Below, piece by piece: positions 50,901-62,900 of a stretch of DNA of 64,000 nt. The notes beneath the pieces are model-generated. The model made no database searches, was not told the origin of the DNA, and worked only from the letters and a program-made list of their open reading frames with translations. This stretch comes from Incurvaria masculella. Taxonomy: Eukaryota; Arthropoda; Insecta; Lepidoptera; Incurvariidae. The translations under genes were made by a program, and so were the position numbers. Position 1 is the first letter of the stretch. Every line of letters starts with the position of its first letter. The DNA lies in assembly GCA_946894095.1 (NCBI GenBank), contig OX335655.1, positions 19,158,001 through 19,222,000 on the forward strand, read 5' to 3'.

Positions 50901-53900
50901 GTAAGCTATTTTTAATACCAATATTAGTATTATAATATAATACAGTTTCTTGTATTGCCTGGAGATCCGCAAAGTTACTGAGAAATCACTGACATGTATG
51001 AATTGACAACACTGAAGCAGTGATACGGAACAGAAGTCCTATTCAGAGCGAATGCGGTGTTGGCACTACGCCGGCACTGTGATTTCACTGAAATGTCCGA
51101 ATAGGTCTTAAATCGTCTGCAACGATAAAAGAAAATAAAACAAAGAACCAGTTAATTCATATTAAAATGGCAATTGACTAAAAAAAACAAAAACAAATAA
51201 ATAAATGTGTTACCAAATACTAATTTCTTCACCTCCATAATGACGATCAACTTAATCTAATGAAAAATAAGATTTAGACCTATCAGCTTAGGCTGCCTGT
51301 CAAAAATAAATAAGTAAACGAACTTTGGTTACTTTTACCTACAATCTCTATTAGAATGAGTAAATAGTGTAGGTACACTGGCGTAGCTAAGGACCTGATC
51401 AACATATTTCCTTTGACCTAGTTAGTGTACCGCAACACAAATTATAAAAACCTGTTCTGAAAGACATTTATGTTGATCGCGTACAATAATCGCCGGTCAC
51501 GTGGCGTGTAGGTACACGCATCGGGCCCACTTTCTCACGGCTTACCAATTTATTGAACATGCACCAATAATCTCAATAATTATGCAGTTGTACAGTGAAA
51601 ATATGTTGAATTTACATGAGTGTTTGTGGTTTTCTCTATAGTCAGTTGGGCGTCTGCACTCAGTCACGTATACGGTTTTTGAAAAAAATCAGTCGATTAT
51701 TAAAATCAGAGATTCTGGTGCGTGTAGATGTCACGTGGCCAGTTTTATTAATAATATTTATTGTTGAATCATAAAATGTTTTTTGCTCAAGTAGCTATGA
51801 AAAGCAGCCTAGACACTGCAGAATTTATTTAGGGCATCTCAATATTGGAATACACAGTTCCATTCGTAAGGATACCCACTCAGTATCATCTCTGCATGTA
51901 AGTCTATGCAATTATTTTTACTTTGAAAGTATTTTAAGATTTTGAGACCATCGTACATTTCAGAGAGAAATGAGGTGATTTAGAAATATGATAAGAAGGA
52001 GTGGTCCCATATGTGAACCTTGTGGAATATCTGAAATTGTTATACTGAGAGTTCTCATATAACAATTTCAGACATATCTTGAGTTACTAGTTGACTACAC
52101 TTTTTCCTTCTTTTGACGGCGTATCATACTTAAATATATCGTAAGTATAAGTTTGGTAATAGATTTAAGTACTTGAAAAAAAGTTATACGAAAAATCACT
52201 TACCGGTTGAGTTTCCTTGCAGGTTCTTGTTCAAAGGTGTCATGAAAGTATTGAATTGAAATGTATAGAATTGGACGCAATATTACAATTAGTTATGTCC
52301 AAGTAAGTGCCCCTCTACCAAAAAATAGTTCCGCAGATTTGTTGACCAACATTCCAACCAACGTTCGTCTCTGCACGGGAGCGAGACTGATGCTCTCAAG
52401 CGGTCGCGCAAGTGAAGATTATATATTTTTATTTAAAACACGATTATATTTTCAGAATCTGCTGCGATTGTAAAAACATGTGCTTTTGGAAAGCGTCATA
52501 TTCAAGTCGCTATTCTATTTATTTGTATGTGCATAATTTTAGCTATGAGAGCACTAGTTAGTGTCGCACTGGTGGCCATGAAAGATACAGCCAGGAATAC
52601 TATGTACATTAGAAAGAGTTCCTAATGAAAACGTGACTTTGAAACCAAGCAACTATCTTAAATTACGATTTGATGGGTTTACCCATTGAATGACACAGCT
52701 GTTGATACTTTTATAAAAAAAACTTTGCATTAGATGTTACTTTAACATCTCTGTTTTATGATGAATAATAAAACATTCAATGGGGCTAGAAACTCGGTTT
52801 TTCGGGTATGAATCAGAAAACCGAATGAAAAATAACAATGGATGTGTTGTGTATTTTTTTAAATGTTTTTTTAATATGATTGGAGAAAAGACACACAAGA
52901 AATGATCTCAGGAACCTTTTTTATGATTTTATGATCAATGTTCCAATGGGAATTGTATCACAACGTTATGGCGGAAACGTTTCCCTCTTGCTTGCTCTAT
53001 TTGTGAATGGCGTCATTTCTATCATCATTCCCTGGGCCGCACTGATGGCAAGTGTTGGCTATTTAATTTAAATGTCTGAAACATTGCGAATGGAGGAGCA
53101 CTAACTTATATATCAGACAGACTCTACCTGGTTTTGAAGCCTGGTCAACCAGCACAGTCAACCCAGCGAGTGAGGAAGAACCGAAACCCATTCGTATGAT
53201 ATTCGTATTCGTACAAGCAAATTCGTAAGCGAACTGGCTAGCGCTACCGCTACGCTACCACTATACAGATGAGTTTCGGTTGTTACTTTCATCCTTTATT
53301 ATTTGCTGAGTCAGACAGTCACAAATGTGCAAGAGAAAGGGTGAGGTGTGTGCAAGTTATTTTTTAAGTTTCTCACTTTTAAATATTACTAATATTTTTA
53401 TAAATCAAAATAATGTATTCATTGATGCACCTCTAAAATATTATTTTCATCAATAGAATGTTGAGAGCTCTCATTGTTTTAGCTCCTCTATTTGGTGTTG
53501 CTCGCAGCATGGGCAGCTACACGTAAAAGGTGTAGTGAAAGAGAATTTTAGAGGTGCATCAATGAAAATAATATTTTGAATGACTAGTATGAGATATTAT
53601 AAAGTGAGAAATGTAGAAAATAACTACAACCGATGTCTCTGCGGCACTGACCTGCGAGTGCTGCAGCGCGTGCTCGGCGACGAGCGCGTGCGCGTGCGCC
53701 GCGCGCGGCACGTGCAGCGTGAGCGGCGGCTCGCGCGCCGGCGACAGCTGCAGCGAGTGCGGCGCCGGCGCCGCCGAGCGCAGCCCCGCCAGCGACAGCG
53801 ACCGGCGCACCACCAGCCCGTTGGGACCTGCGCGAGCGCCTCACAAGTTACACCTAGTTTATTTTATTGTAAAGCGCGACTTATGGTGTCAGCAAGGAAG

Positions 53901-56900
53901 GAAATACGGAAAAGGAAAACAAAAACTCATTAGAATGGTGGCGGTACTTGCACATAAAAAACAGTATCGCCCGTGAGTCGGTTTTCCTACGAATTTGCTA
54001 ACTACTGATGTCATCAAGTTCCAACGACACGTAACAACATGTAAGAACTTTCCAGGACGCTGTTTAATGCAGCGAACATTTATTGCGCATCCAAAATTCT
54101 TAAACAACTAACTTGTTTGAAGAGGCGGAAGCTTACCCCGTTGAAATGATGCACTGCATGCCAGATGCCGAAGAGCGTGGGTATATGCGTGAGAAAAAGG
54201 AAAAGAACCCACCAAACCTTGACGTGACACGCGGCGTCTCTTCGCCTGGTCTCAGCTGGCTGAAGCGCGGCCGGTCGCACGCAACACTCGCTGCACTATA
54301 TGCGTTCTCAATGCATTTTGCACTCACAAGGCCCTCCACGACATGTAGGCTAAACTAAATAAGCTCCTAGCACCGAAAACTCGTGTCGTTGACCTACTAA
54401 CAAAATCCAACCTCTCATCAGTTCGTGCAACTAATTGTGTCAGTTCAGAATCAGTTTCGATCACCCCTCTGTTTTTTCTCGCTGTATGGTGTCAATCAAG
54501 CTATAAGGAGCAACTGAACTCATCATCTTATTACTACTTGGAGGAGAGAAGGTTAAAATTACCCTTAACGCCGAGCGTGACGTGCGCGTGCGTGACAGCG
54601 AGCACGGCCTGCTCGCCGGCGGGAGTGCGCGCCGCGAACAGCCGTGCGAAGTAGAAGGGCCATGAGCGCGCCAGCTCCACCGCGAGCCGCTTGACGTGCG
54701 CGCGAGCCGCCGGCGTGCGCGCCTCACCCGCCCCCACCCCCGCAGCGGGCAGCGCGCCGTGCGCGCGCAGCAGTGTCGCGCCCGCGCGCCGCTCCGCCGC
54801 CGACAGCCGCAGCGACGCCGCTGTCGATGTCACGTCCGACACGATCTGGGGCAGGAATGCGATGTCAAACACGGAAGCCATCGATGTGATTCGAAACGCC
54901 CCCCAATTCTTCGATGGAGTCAAAGGAGAAAATATAGTGTATGCCATGCATAGAACTCGAACTCCTATTTTTCCAACTATTGAGATAATGATGGCCTTAA
55001 AACTTTCGGGCAAATAAATTAACAGATAACTGAGAGTCAAAAGGAGTCATTGGAAAGTCTGTATAATCGGTGAATTCATACAAGTACACAGTCGTCAAAA
55101 TAGAAAGACCTAAATCTCGGTCCTAACCACCGGCCATAGGTTTAGAACCGGCGGGCAGCCAACATTTGATGAATCGATCAAGACATACACAGAAGCCGAA
55201 GAATGGTTCTGTGCAAGCGTCCTAACCATCGCAGACTAGTAGATTTTGTTTACATGTAACAAAACGCTCAAAGGATCTGCGGGCATTGTTTTTTTTTTAA
55301 TTTTGAGGTTTGTTCATAGACCGCACTCGGATTTTTCATATTTTAGCATTAGCCAGTTCAGCAATTCCACCGAAGAAACTGGCAAGAAACTCCGCTGGAT
55401 TTTTTTTTTCAACGTCTAAGTTTAAAAAAGTATTTGCCACTGGTTACAATCACAAAATTAATATGAATTCACGAGAATCAACAAAACCGACATACTTTCA
55501 TAATTTGAATATTACATTTTACTTAAAACGCAATTCTGTTCGCACTAAAATTGATAAAATGTTTCAATATGGATATGTAGAACACAATGATCAAGTTTGA
55601 ATTTAACTTTCTGAATATGTCTGCCTGCCTAAGATACTGTAAACAACACGTCATATGTAAATTATATAATTATATAAAAAAACAGTTAAATTTATAATAA
55701 GTTTAGCTTTTCGTTATGTTACTATGTGATCAAGTCACTGTAGTATGACAGAAATAATAGTAATAAAACAAAACGTGGACATGTAAAACAATTTTTATTT
55801 TTTCTTCTTGTTGCCACTGAAGCAGAGCATCGCTTCAAGGTCCTTGCTAGTGGTGACGCTTGGTTCGGGTCACCTCTTCCCCTAAAATATGGTTGAGAGA
55901 GGCGATGGCTGGACCCGGCGTGATGCTCGTGAACGGGTGCTGCTTGTGGGGACTGGCCTGCTCCAATTGGCAACATGTTAGATGACGGACATGACTTTGC
56001 AGAATAAACCGATATTTGTCATGAACTGTTGCATACGGCGTGAATGGTAGATTTTTGTGAATTAATATTAATTTAATGTATTGACATAAACGGGTACCAA
56101 TAACCCGTATTTCTGTAAGCAGTGGCAAACAAATTTGTAAACTTAGACTAAGTGGACGTTGAAAAAAATCAGCGAAGTTTCTTGCCAGTTCTTCTTCGCC
56201 GTGAACGCTGAACTGGCTAATGATAAAATATGACAAATCCGAGTGCAGTGTGCTGCCTGTGGATGATGAATAAACAATAAACAATAAACAACAATTGAAA
56301 CTGGGAGGAGTCAATCACCGACGCCCTTTCCGATGTAAAGTGTATGGTTTCTAATTTGACTATTGAGCAACAATGTAAGCAACCTCCGAAGCAAGTCACT
56401 GGTTACCTGAGCGAACAGCAGGTCGAGGAGCGCGGGCTCGGCGTAGGTGTCGAGCGGCGCGAACACCTCCTTGCGCACGCGCAGCCGCCACGGCACGCGC
56501 ACGTACGTGAGGAACGCGCGCTCCGCCGGCAGCAGCGTCGCCGGCGCCGGGGCGTCATCTGCGCGGTCAGACACGTTGGATTTCGTCAAAGTTGGTAATG
56601 GGGAAGGAAACACAGAGCTTATTAAATTTCAAAACTGTTATTCCTGTCAAGATTTATTTACGAGTTTTTAGATAAAAGATGTACTCAATGATGTCGTTAG
56701 AATAAGATTTGGAGGAAAAAAAGATCTTTTGTATGTCCTCAAACTATGTAATTGTAATGTAATGTAAAATGTAATGTAATATATCTGCTTCAATTCAATC
56801 AATATTCAAGCATTTCATTTTTTCTCTTTCTTTGTCTATGTATTTAGTATTACTATGTTAATGGAAACTTTGCTGGTTTAAGCTTTATTCAAATTTATGT

Positions 56901-59900
56901 TATTAGTTATTCTAAAGACACTGTTGGTTTTCCTGAATAAAATAAAATAAAAACTGGTGAGCACTTTTAAATTTTCACGACTTTATTTAATTAATATTGT
57001 AAAAAAAATTTCGGGACTCACCATGCTTCCTTTTTGTATTATTTTGTTTAATGTTAATCGATAGTTATAGTAAAAGTAATGTATGTGTAACTGCACATAA
57101 AATTTCAAATGAAACTACAAGTATCTACTCCCAGAGAAGGTTGGTGGGAGGAACATGACCACAACCTCAAAACCTGTAAGGTTGAGAGAGGCCTAAGCCC
57201 TGCAGTGGGTGGCACTAGAACGATTTAAGAAAAGCTTAGATTCAAATAGTGTGATGTGTGTGCTAGAAAGGCTTAAATGAATAAACTATTATCATAGATT
57301 AAACAGCTGTTTTATCTATGCTATTATTTTGTAGGGTCTCTGACAGCTTCGACTGATCGTTCAGGTTACGTCGCCTAGACCAGTTTTCTTTCCCATTATC
57401 GCGTGACAAAACTTCTAGTCGATTCAAGCAGACTTACTGTCGAGGCGCTCGGTGCGGTCGGTGGCGTGCGTCGACACCGAGTGCCTCCGCTCCGCCTCCA
57501 GCCGCCGCTCGCGCTCCTTCTGCATCATGTGCGTCTTGAAGGTCGCGCGGCCCTCCGCCGCCTCGCCGGAGCGCGCCTCGCTGCGCGGGCTGTCGCGCGC
57601 GCGCGCCCGCCCCACCAGCATGTCGCGCGAGTTGCGCCGCTCCGGCGAGCGCCGCGGCGAGCGGCCGCGCCCCACGCCGTACGCCTCGTCCACGCCGCGC
57701 TCGCCTGCCTCCGAGTCCCACTCGTCCCGCGAGCGTGGCGACCGCTCGCGCTCGTCCGACTCGTCGCCCCACTCGCGCCGCTCCGCCGCCGCGGACAGGA
57801 AGCGCGACGCGAGCTCGTCGCGCGTCGACTCGGAGCCGTCGCGCCGCCGCGGGCCCCACTCGCCGAAGCCGCCGCGCTCGTCGGCCGCGTCGCGGTTCTG
57901 GTGCACGCCGAACGTGTCGCGGTCGTGCCGCAGCCGCACGAAGCTGGCGGTGTCGGGCGCGGGCGGCGCGGGCGCCGGCGGCGGCGGCGGTGGCGCGGGC
58001 CCGGGTGGCGCCGGCGGCAGCGGCGGCGGCGAGCCGGCCGCGCCCGGCGCCGCCGCCCACCGCCCGCCGCCGAGCTGCCGCTCGAGCATCATCTTCCTCG
58101 CGTCCTCGAGTTTGTTGACGGCGCGCGGCGTCTCGGCCGCCGAGGAGGAGCTCCGCACCGAGTGGTTCGCGGTGACGCGCTCGAGTCGCTGCCGCATCTC
58201 GGAGCTCAGCTTGAGCTTGCCGACGCTGCCGGGCGAGGGGCGCTGCGCCCCGATTTCGAAGCTGCGGCGGGCGGTGCGCTGCGACGGCGGCTCCCGCGAC
58301 GGCGACACGGCGAGCCCGTCGACCTCGAACTCGTCCCACTCGACGCCGGGCGACGCCTCCGAGCGGGACCTCCCCCGCGGCGACGGGCCCTCCGCGCCGT
58401 TCGTTTGGGCCTGCGGCGTGTGCTTTCGCTGAATTTGTCGCATCTTGAATTTGGTAAAGTCTTCGCTGCCCTCCGGAGTGGACCCCTGAGGAGGGGGCCA
58501 TCGCCACTTGCCTATTCGAACGGTCTTCGCTCTCCCGTACGGATCAAGGAACGGTCGGGCTCCCGAAGGGTCGTCCATTTGTAAGGGAGGAGGCATCGGA
58601 GGCGGAGGCGGGGGCGGGGCGCCCGAGGAGGAGCCGCTCTCGTTGGATATCCTCCTCGAGGAGCGCACGTTCGAAACCCGCGGGGGGGAATGTACCTGGG
58701 CGTGAACGACCGTCGCCGAGCGGACCGGGGAGGTCGGCTCCGCGTCCCCTATCTCTCCGCCTCCCGCGAGCAAAGTCTGCAGCGCTTGGTTCTGAGCGAG
58801 CAACTGCTGTTGAATCTGGATATTTTGCGCCATCGCGCTCTGAAGGAATGCCCTCTGCAAGTTCTGATGGTAGGCGGCAATATCGACGGTCCCGGGAGGC
58901 GGGAGGTGCAGCCCGAGCGCTGCCGCCATCGCCTCCGGAGTGGCCGGCATCGCGGGCGGGATGAGACCCGGGGACATCGCCGGGTAGCCGTAGCTGGACG
59001 TTCCGGCGGTGGCGGCGGTCCTGTGCACGGTCCCCCCACCTTTTATCGCCCCGGGGAGGCCCTCCCCGTCCGTGAGCCTCTTCAGACTGTCATTGACAAA
59101 TATCGGATCGAATAAATCTGTAATGTAATCATCGACCGAATCGGGAGCAGAGTCTTTTCTCCTGACGTTGGGCGCGGACCCGTTCCTCTCTTTGAACTCC
59201 GTCCCACCGCCTTTGATGGCAAATCCGAGTTTGGTCGCATCGGCGAGTTCTTCGAGCCCGCTCTCCCGGAGATCGCAATGGATGAGGTCGTCCATGAAGT
59301 GTCCGAAGTCGTCGGTGGTGGTGCCACCCTTGATGCTGGCGACGAGGGAGCGCGCGTCGGAGAGCTCGTCGACGTTGGAGTCGAGCACGGGCGAGAAGAG
59401 CTCGTCCAGGAACTGATCCACGTCGGAGGCGTGGCTGGGCACGCGCACGCGTCGCACGTGTGACGCCAGGCTCGGCGCCTCCGACGTGTCCGACATCGCC
59501 GATGACCTGCCGCAATGCTAATATCAAACATACAGTTGGTGATTGGCGCCATGAGCATAATTAGGAATTGTTATCTCCAAAGTTGTCCCCAATATTCTGT
59601 GTGTCAGTCAGGGAGGTTTCTGCTGAGAATGACCTTAACTGACTGCTGTAAACTAACAAGTGACTGCAAACAACACCCCTGAACTATGAGAGGTTCCAAC
59701 TGGGAAGTTACTATTATCGACAGACTATATACCACACGTCTGGTTATGGTCAAGAGACTAAATGCATTGTAATTCCAAGAAAAAAACTTGTAATTTGTTT
59801 AGCCAAAGTAAACATGCGGGTGTAAATTTGACAATTGTCGCCTATATTCAATGCTTAATGACGGTTTGAAGCAATAAGCTATTAATTTTGAACGTGAGAG

Positions 59901-62900
59901 AACGTATCCCACCTGACGCCGCTAAACTCGGAGCTCTTCTCGATGTATGCGCGGCTGGAGTGCGAGCCGGCGGGCGCTCGTTTGCCCGCGTACTGCGACT
60001 TGATGTACCGCTGCGCGCCGTTGCCGCGCGCCGCGCCGTACTCCGCCTCCGCCTTGCCGCTCCCGCCCCCACCCCCGCCGCCGCCCCCTCCCCCGCCCAG
60101 CTGCTCCACCGAGCGGTAGCGCTCGTTGAGGCGCGACTGCGAGAGGCCCAGCTCGGCGAGGTCGGTCGGCGCCGGCGCCGGGGCCTCGCTCAGCAGGTTG
60201 TCCAGAGATCTGCGTTTGGATACAGGGTCTTATACATCAAAATTATCTTTCGTAATTTCAATCCATCGTTTTTACAGAAACAAAGTGTCGTGTCTAAATT
60301 TGACCTCAATATCCAGCACACAACGAGAGTACAGATGTACCTACAGATTGATTAATACATGACACATAAAAAAACCAACCTCAACGAAAACTTAACACGA
60401 TATACTAGTTGACCTTACTGTGAGAAGGAAATATTTCAATAAAATCATAACCTAAAACTTACAAACATTATCACATTTTGGCCAAATCAACATCAATGAT
60501 TTTCTTCATGGACAGAATCACCAGGAAAGTGTTGGTCTAAACACTCACCTACTGCGAACCTTCTCCGCATTGGACTCGAAGTATCTCTCGTTGAGCGCCG
60601 AGTCCCGGGAGAGCAGGTCGTGCGACACCTTGCGTGCGCCGAGCTGCGCAAACTCCGCACACGGCGGCGCCTCCAGCTGCCATGGAAACTCTGACTGCGT
60701 GTCCTCCGCCGGCGGCAGCCGCGGGCCGCTGGGCGACCGCGACCGTGGCGGCTCGGGAGGGGGCATCTGGGAATGTTGCACAAATGAATTCAGTAGCAAT
60801 TTGAACTGGTTAAGGTCTGGAAAGTTACAGTGAATGGCTGGCTCCATTTGAATGATTACCAAAATTGGGGATGCAATCTCAGTGTCTCCCGTCACTACCA
60901 AAACTATTTACACCGTAATTAAACTAAGCTAAATTAAAAATTTTAACTAGGCAGGCATGATGAAAACGTTACATATTAACTATACATTAAATATCATTGA
61001 TAATTCATTGGATTGTATTTAATGAATTCTCTAATGTGAATTGCAACGCCATCTATTGAGTTTTATTATCTCTATTCAATACTTGTATGACGTTAGCAAT
61101 CTTTCCCTACTATCATTTATCTATGATTATGTGAAGGCTTGCCCCATGATTCGAAATGCATATATTGTAGAGATTACAGCAATATACGCGTACACAACCG
61201 TTCCGAATTGCTTATATTCACTGCCGTGAAGGTCATGTTGACATGAGGGACTCTAGACCGCACACAGATCGTACAAAGCGCGCATGGTTGTGAGCATGTG
61301 CACCGTGTACGCTGCCTAATGCATTTCTCTGTTGTTCTCTGATCTTCATCTTGTGCACGAAGACTTTTGCCCTTTATTAGTCTAGTTAGTCAATTCTAGG
61401 CCTGAAATAACCACTCTTGAGACCCATATGATTGTGGTTGTGACATTGTGATTGGTATCAATTCGGAACACACATATTCACTGTATTCGCTATTTCTGCG
61501 ATTTCTGCAATATACGCATTTCGGAACGTGGGGTTGGAGTAGCAGGGTGATCGTACCTGCGGCCGCTTGGGCGAGGCGTCGTGCCCGGGCGCTGAGGAGG
61601 AGCGCAGCGGCGGCGCGGGCGGCGGGGGCGTGCGGCGCGCGGGCGCGTGCCCGGCGGGCGGGGGGGCGGCGGGGGAGGCGTGCGTCGCGCGCAGCAGCTC
61701 CGAGCGCGCCGACGGGAACGCCGGGCACACCTCAAGCTCGCCCACCGCGTCCATCGCGTAGTCCACGCCACACCACTCTGCAATCCATCACCGCTGTGTT
61801 ATAGTGGATTGGAAGACAAGTAGCAGTAACGTGTTGGAAGTTCTACACGAGTAGCAGAAACGCCTATGCACAGTAATTTCTACTGTGATGGGTGGTTTCG
61901 AGTAGAGTGAGGCAGTAAATAATAATATAAATATAGTAAATCATATTAGAAACACAGTACAGCTGTGGTAACAGTGGTTTTCATGGGAGATAAAAGTAAT
62001 GTATTCTCAATAAAAACCCATACCACAACAACGATCATCCATCCAATATGGACAGAATTTTGGCAGTAAAATATGCCTTATTGCAAAGGCCAAAGTATGG
62101 AAAATCTGGCATGCAGGGCAACTAAGGAATCCAAAGGTTAACAGAATTTATTTATAGCCATAGAATACAAACAAACACAGAGTATGAATTATATATTATC
62201 ACTCAACCATAAACATAAACATTATATTGCATTTATTATAAGCATTATATTACAGCACGTGCAATATGCAATATGCAATATGCCGTGCAATATAAGGAAG
62301 GTCCTGGCATGGCACCTAGTTCCCATGTGGTGTGTTGGGCTAATACCATGACAGAACTTGTGGTATTAGCCATCCATGTCCAGTCACATAAAAAAAAAAA
62401 GCACACACACATGATCACACACCCTCACACTCCCTCACACCTCTTTCACAAATAGGTCCTAGCTGAAAAACATCAGCCTGTATGGTTAGACTAGCAAGGA
62501 AAGCTGAGCTGACGCCAACTAGTCACATTGTTAAGAAAGTCTTCATCTAAATAAATATGTTAGGGGAGATTTTTAAATGGTCTTATAATCAGTCAGATTA
62601 CTATTCGAGGAATTTATTTACGCCGCTGCTTATCCATCCATTTATATTAAGGCCATATTTTTATAAGTAAAATATCAGTAAGAAAATAGTTATAGGAGAT
62701 ATAGTCCTTCAGTAATGACTTTCCGTCTTTTGACAAACGTAAATGTGTGCTATTAGACCGTTAAGTACTATCTGACGTTCGAAAAATCAGCCCTAAATAG
62801 AATAAGTTCTGCTGTATGAACCAATAAAGAATCTGAGTTTGAGATTGAATAATCTGTGCATGATCTAGCCTAAACACCACGCAAACACAGCAAAATCACA

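Larger units (their letters stand above)
20666..53651 (-). other. Myo10A: Intron 9 of myosin XV, 33 kb, repeat-filled
   Basis: Phase-0 intron between exons 9 and 10. It holds most of the mobile elements in the window, a same-strand GC-rich exon (43,060-43,734) and a decayed transporter fragment. No SH3-like exon was found on the minus strand. It is far longer than the other introns here, most of which are under 2 kb. Confidence 0.85.

Noticed and set aside
57403..58584. Long plus-strand frames (up to 393 codons) over the big exon
   Set aside because: They are Arg/Ala/Pro-rich antisense shadows of the GC-rich exon 6, which is the frame supported by splice sites and family blocks.
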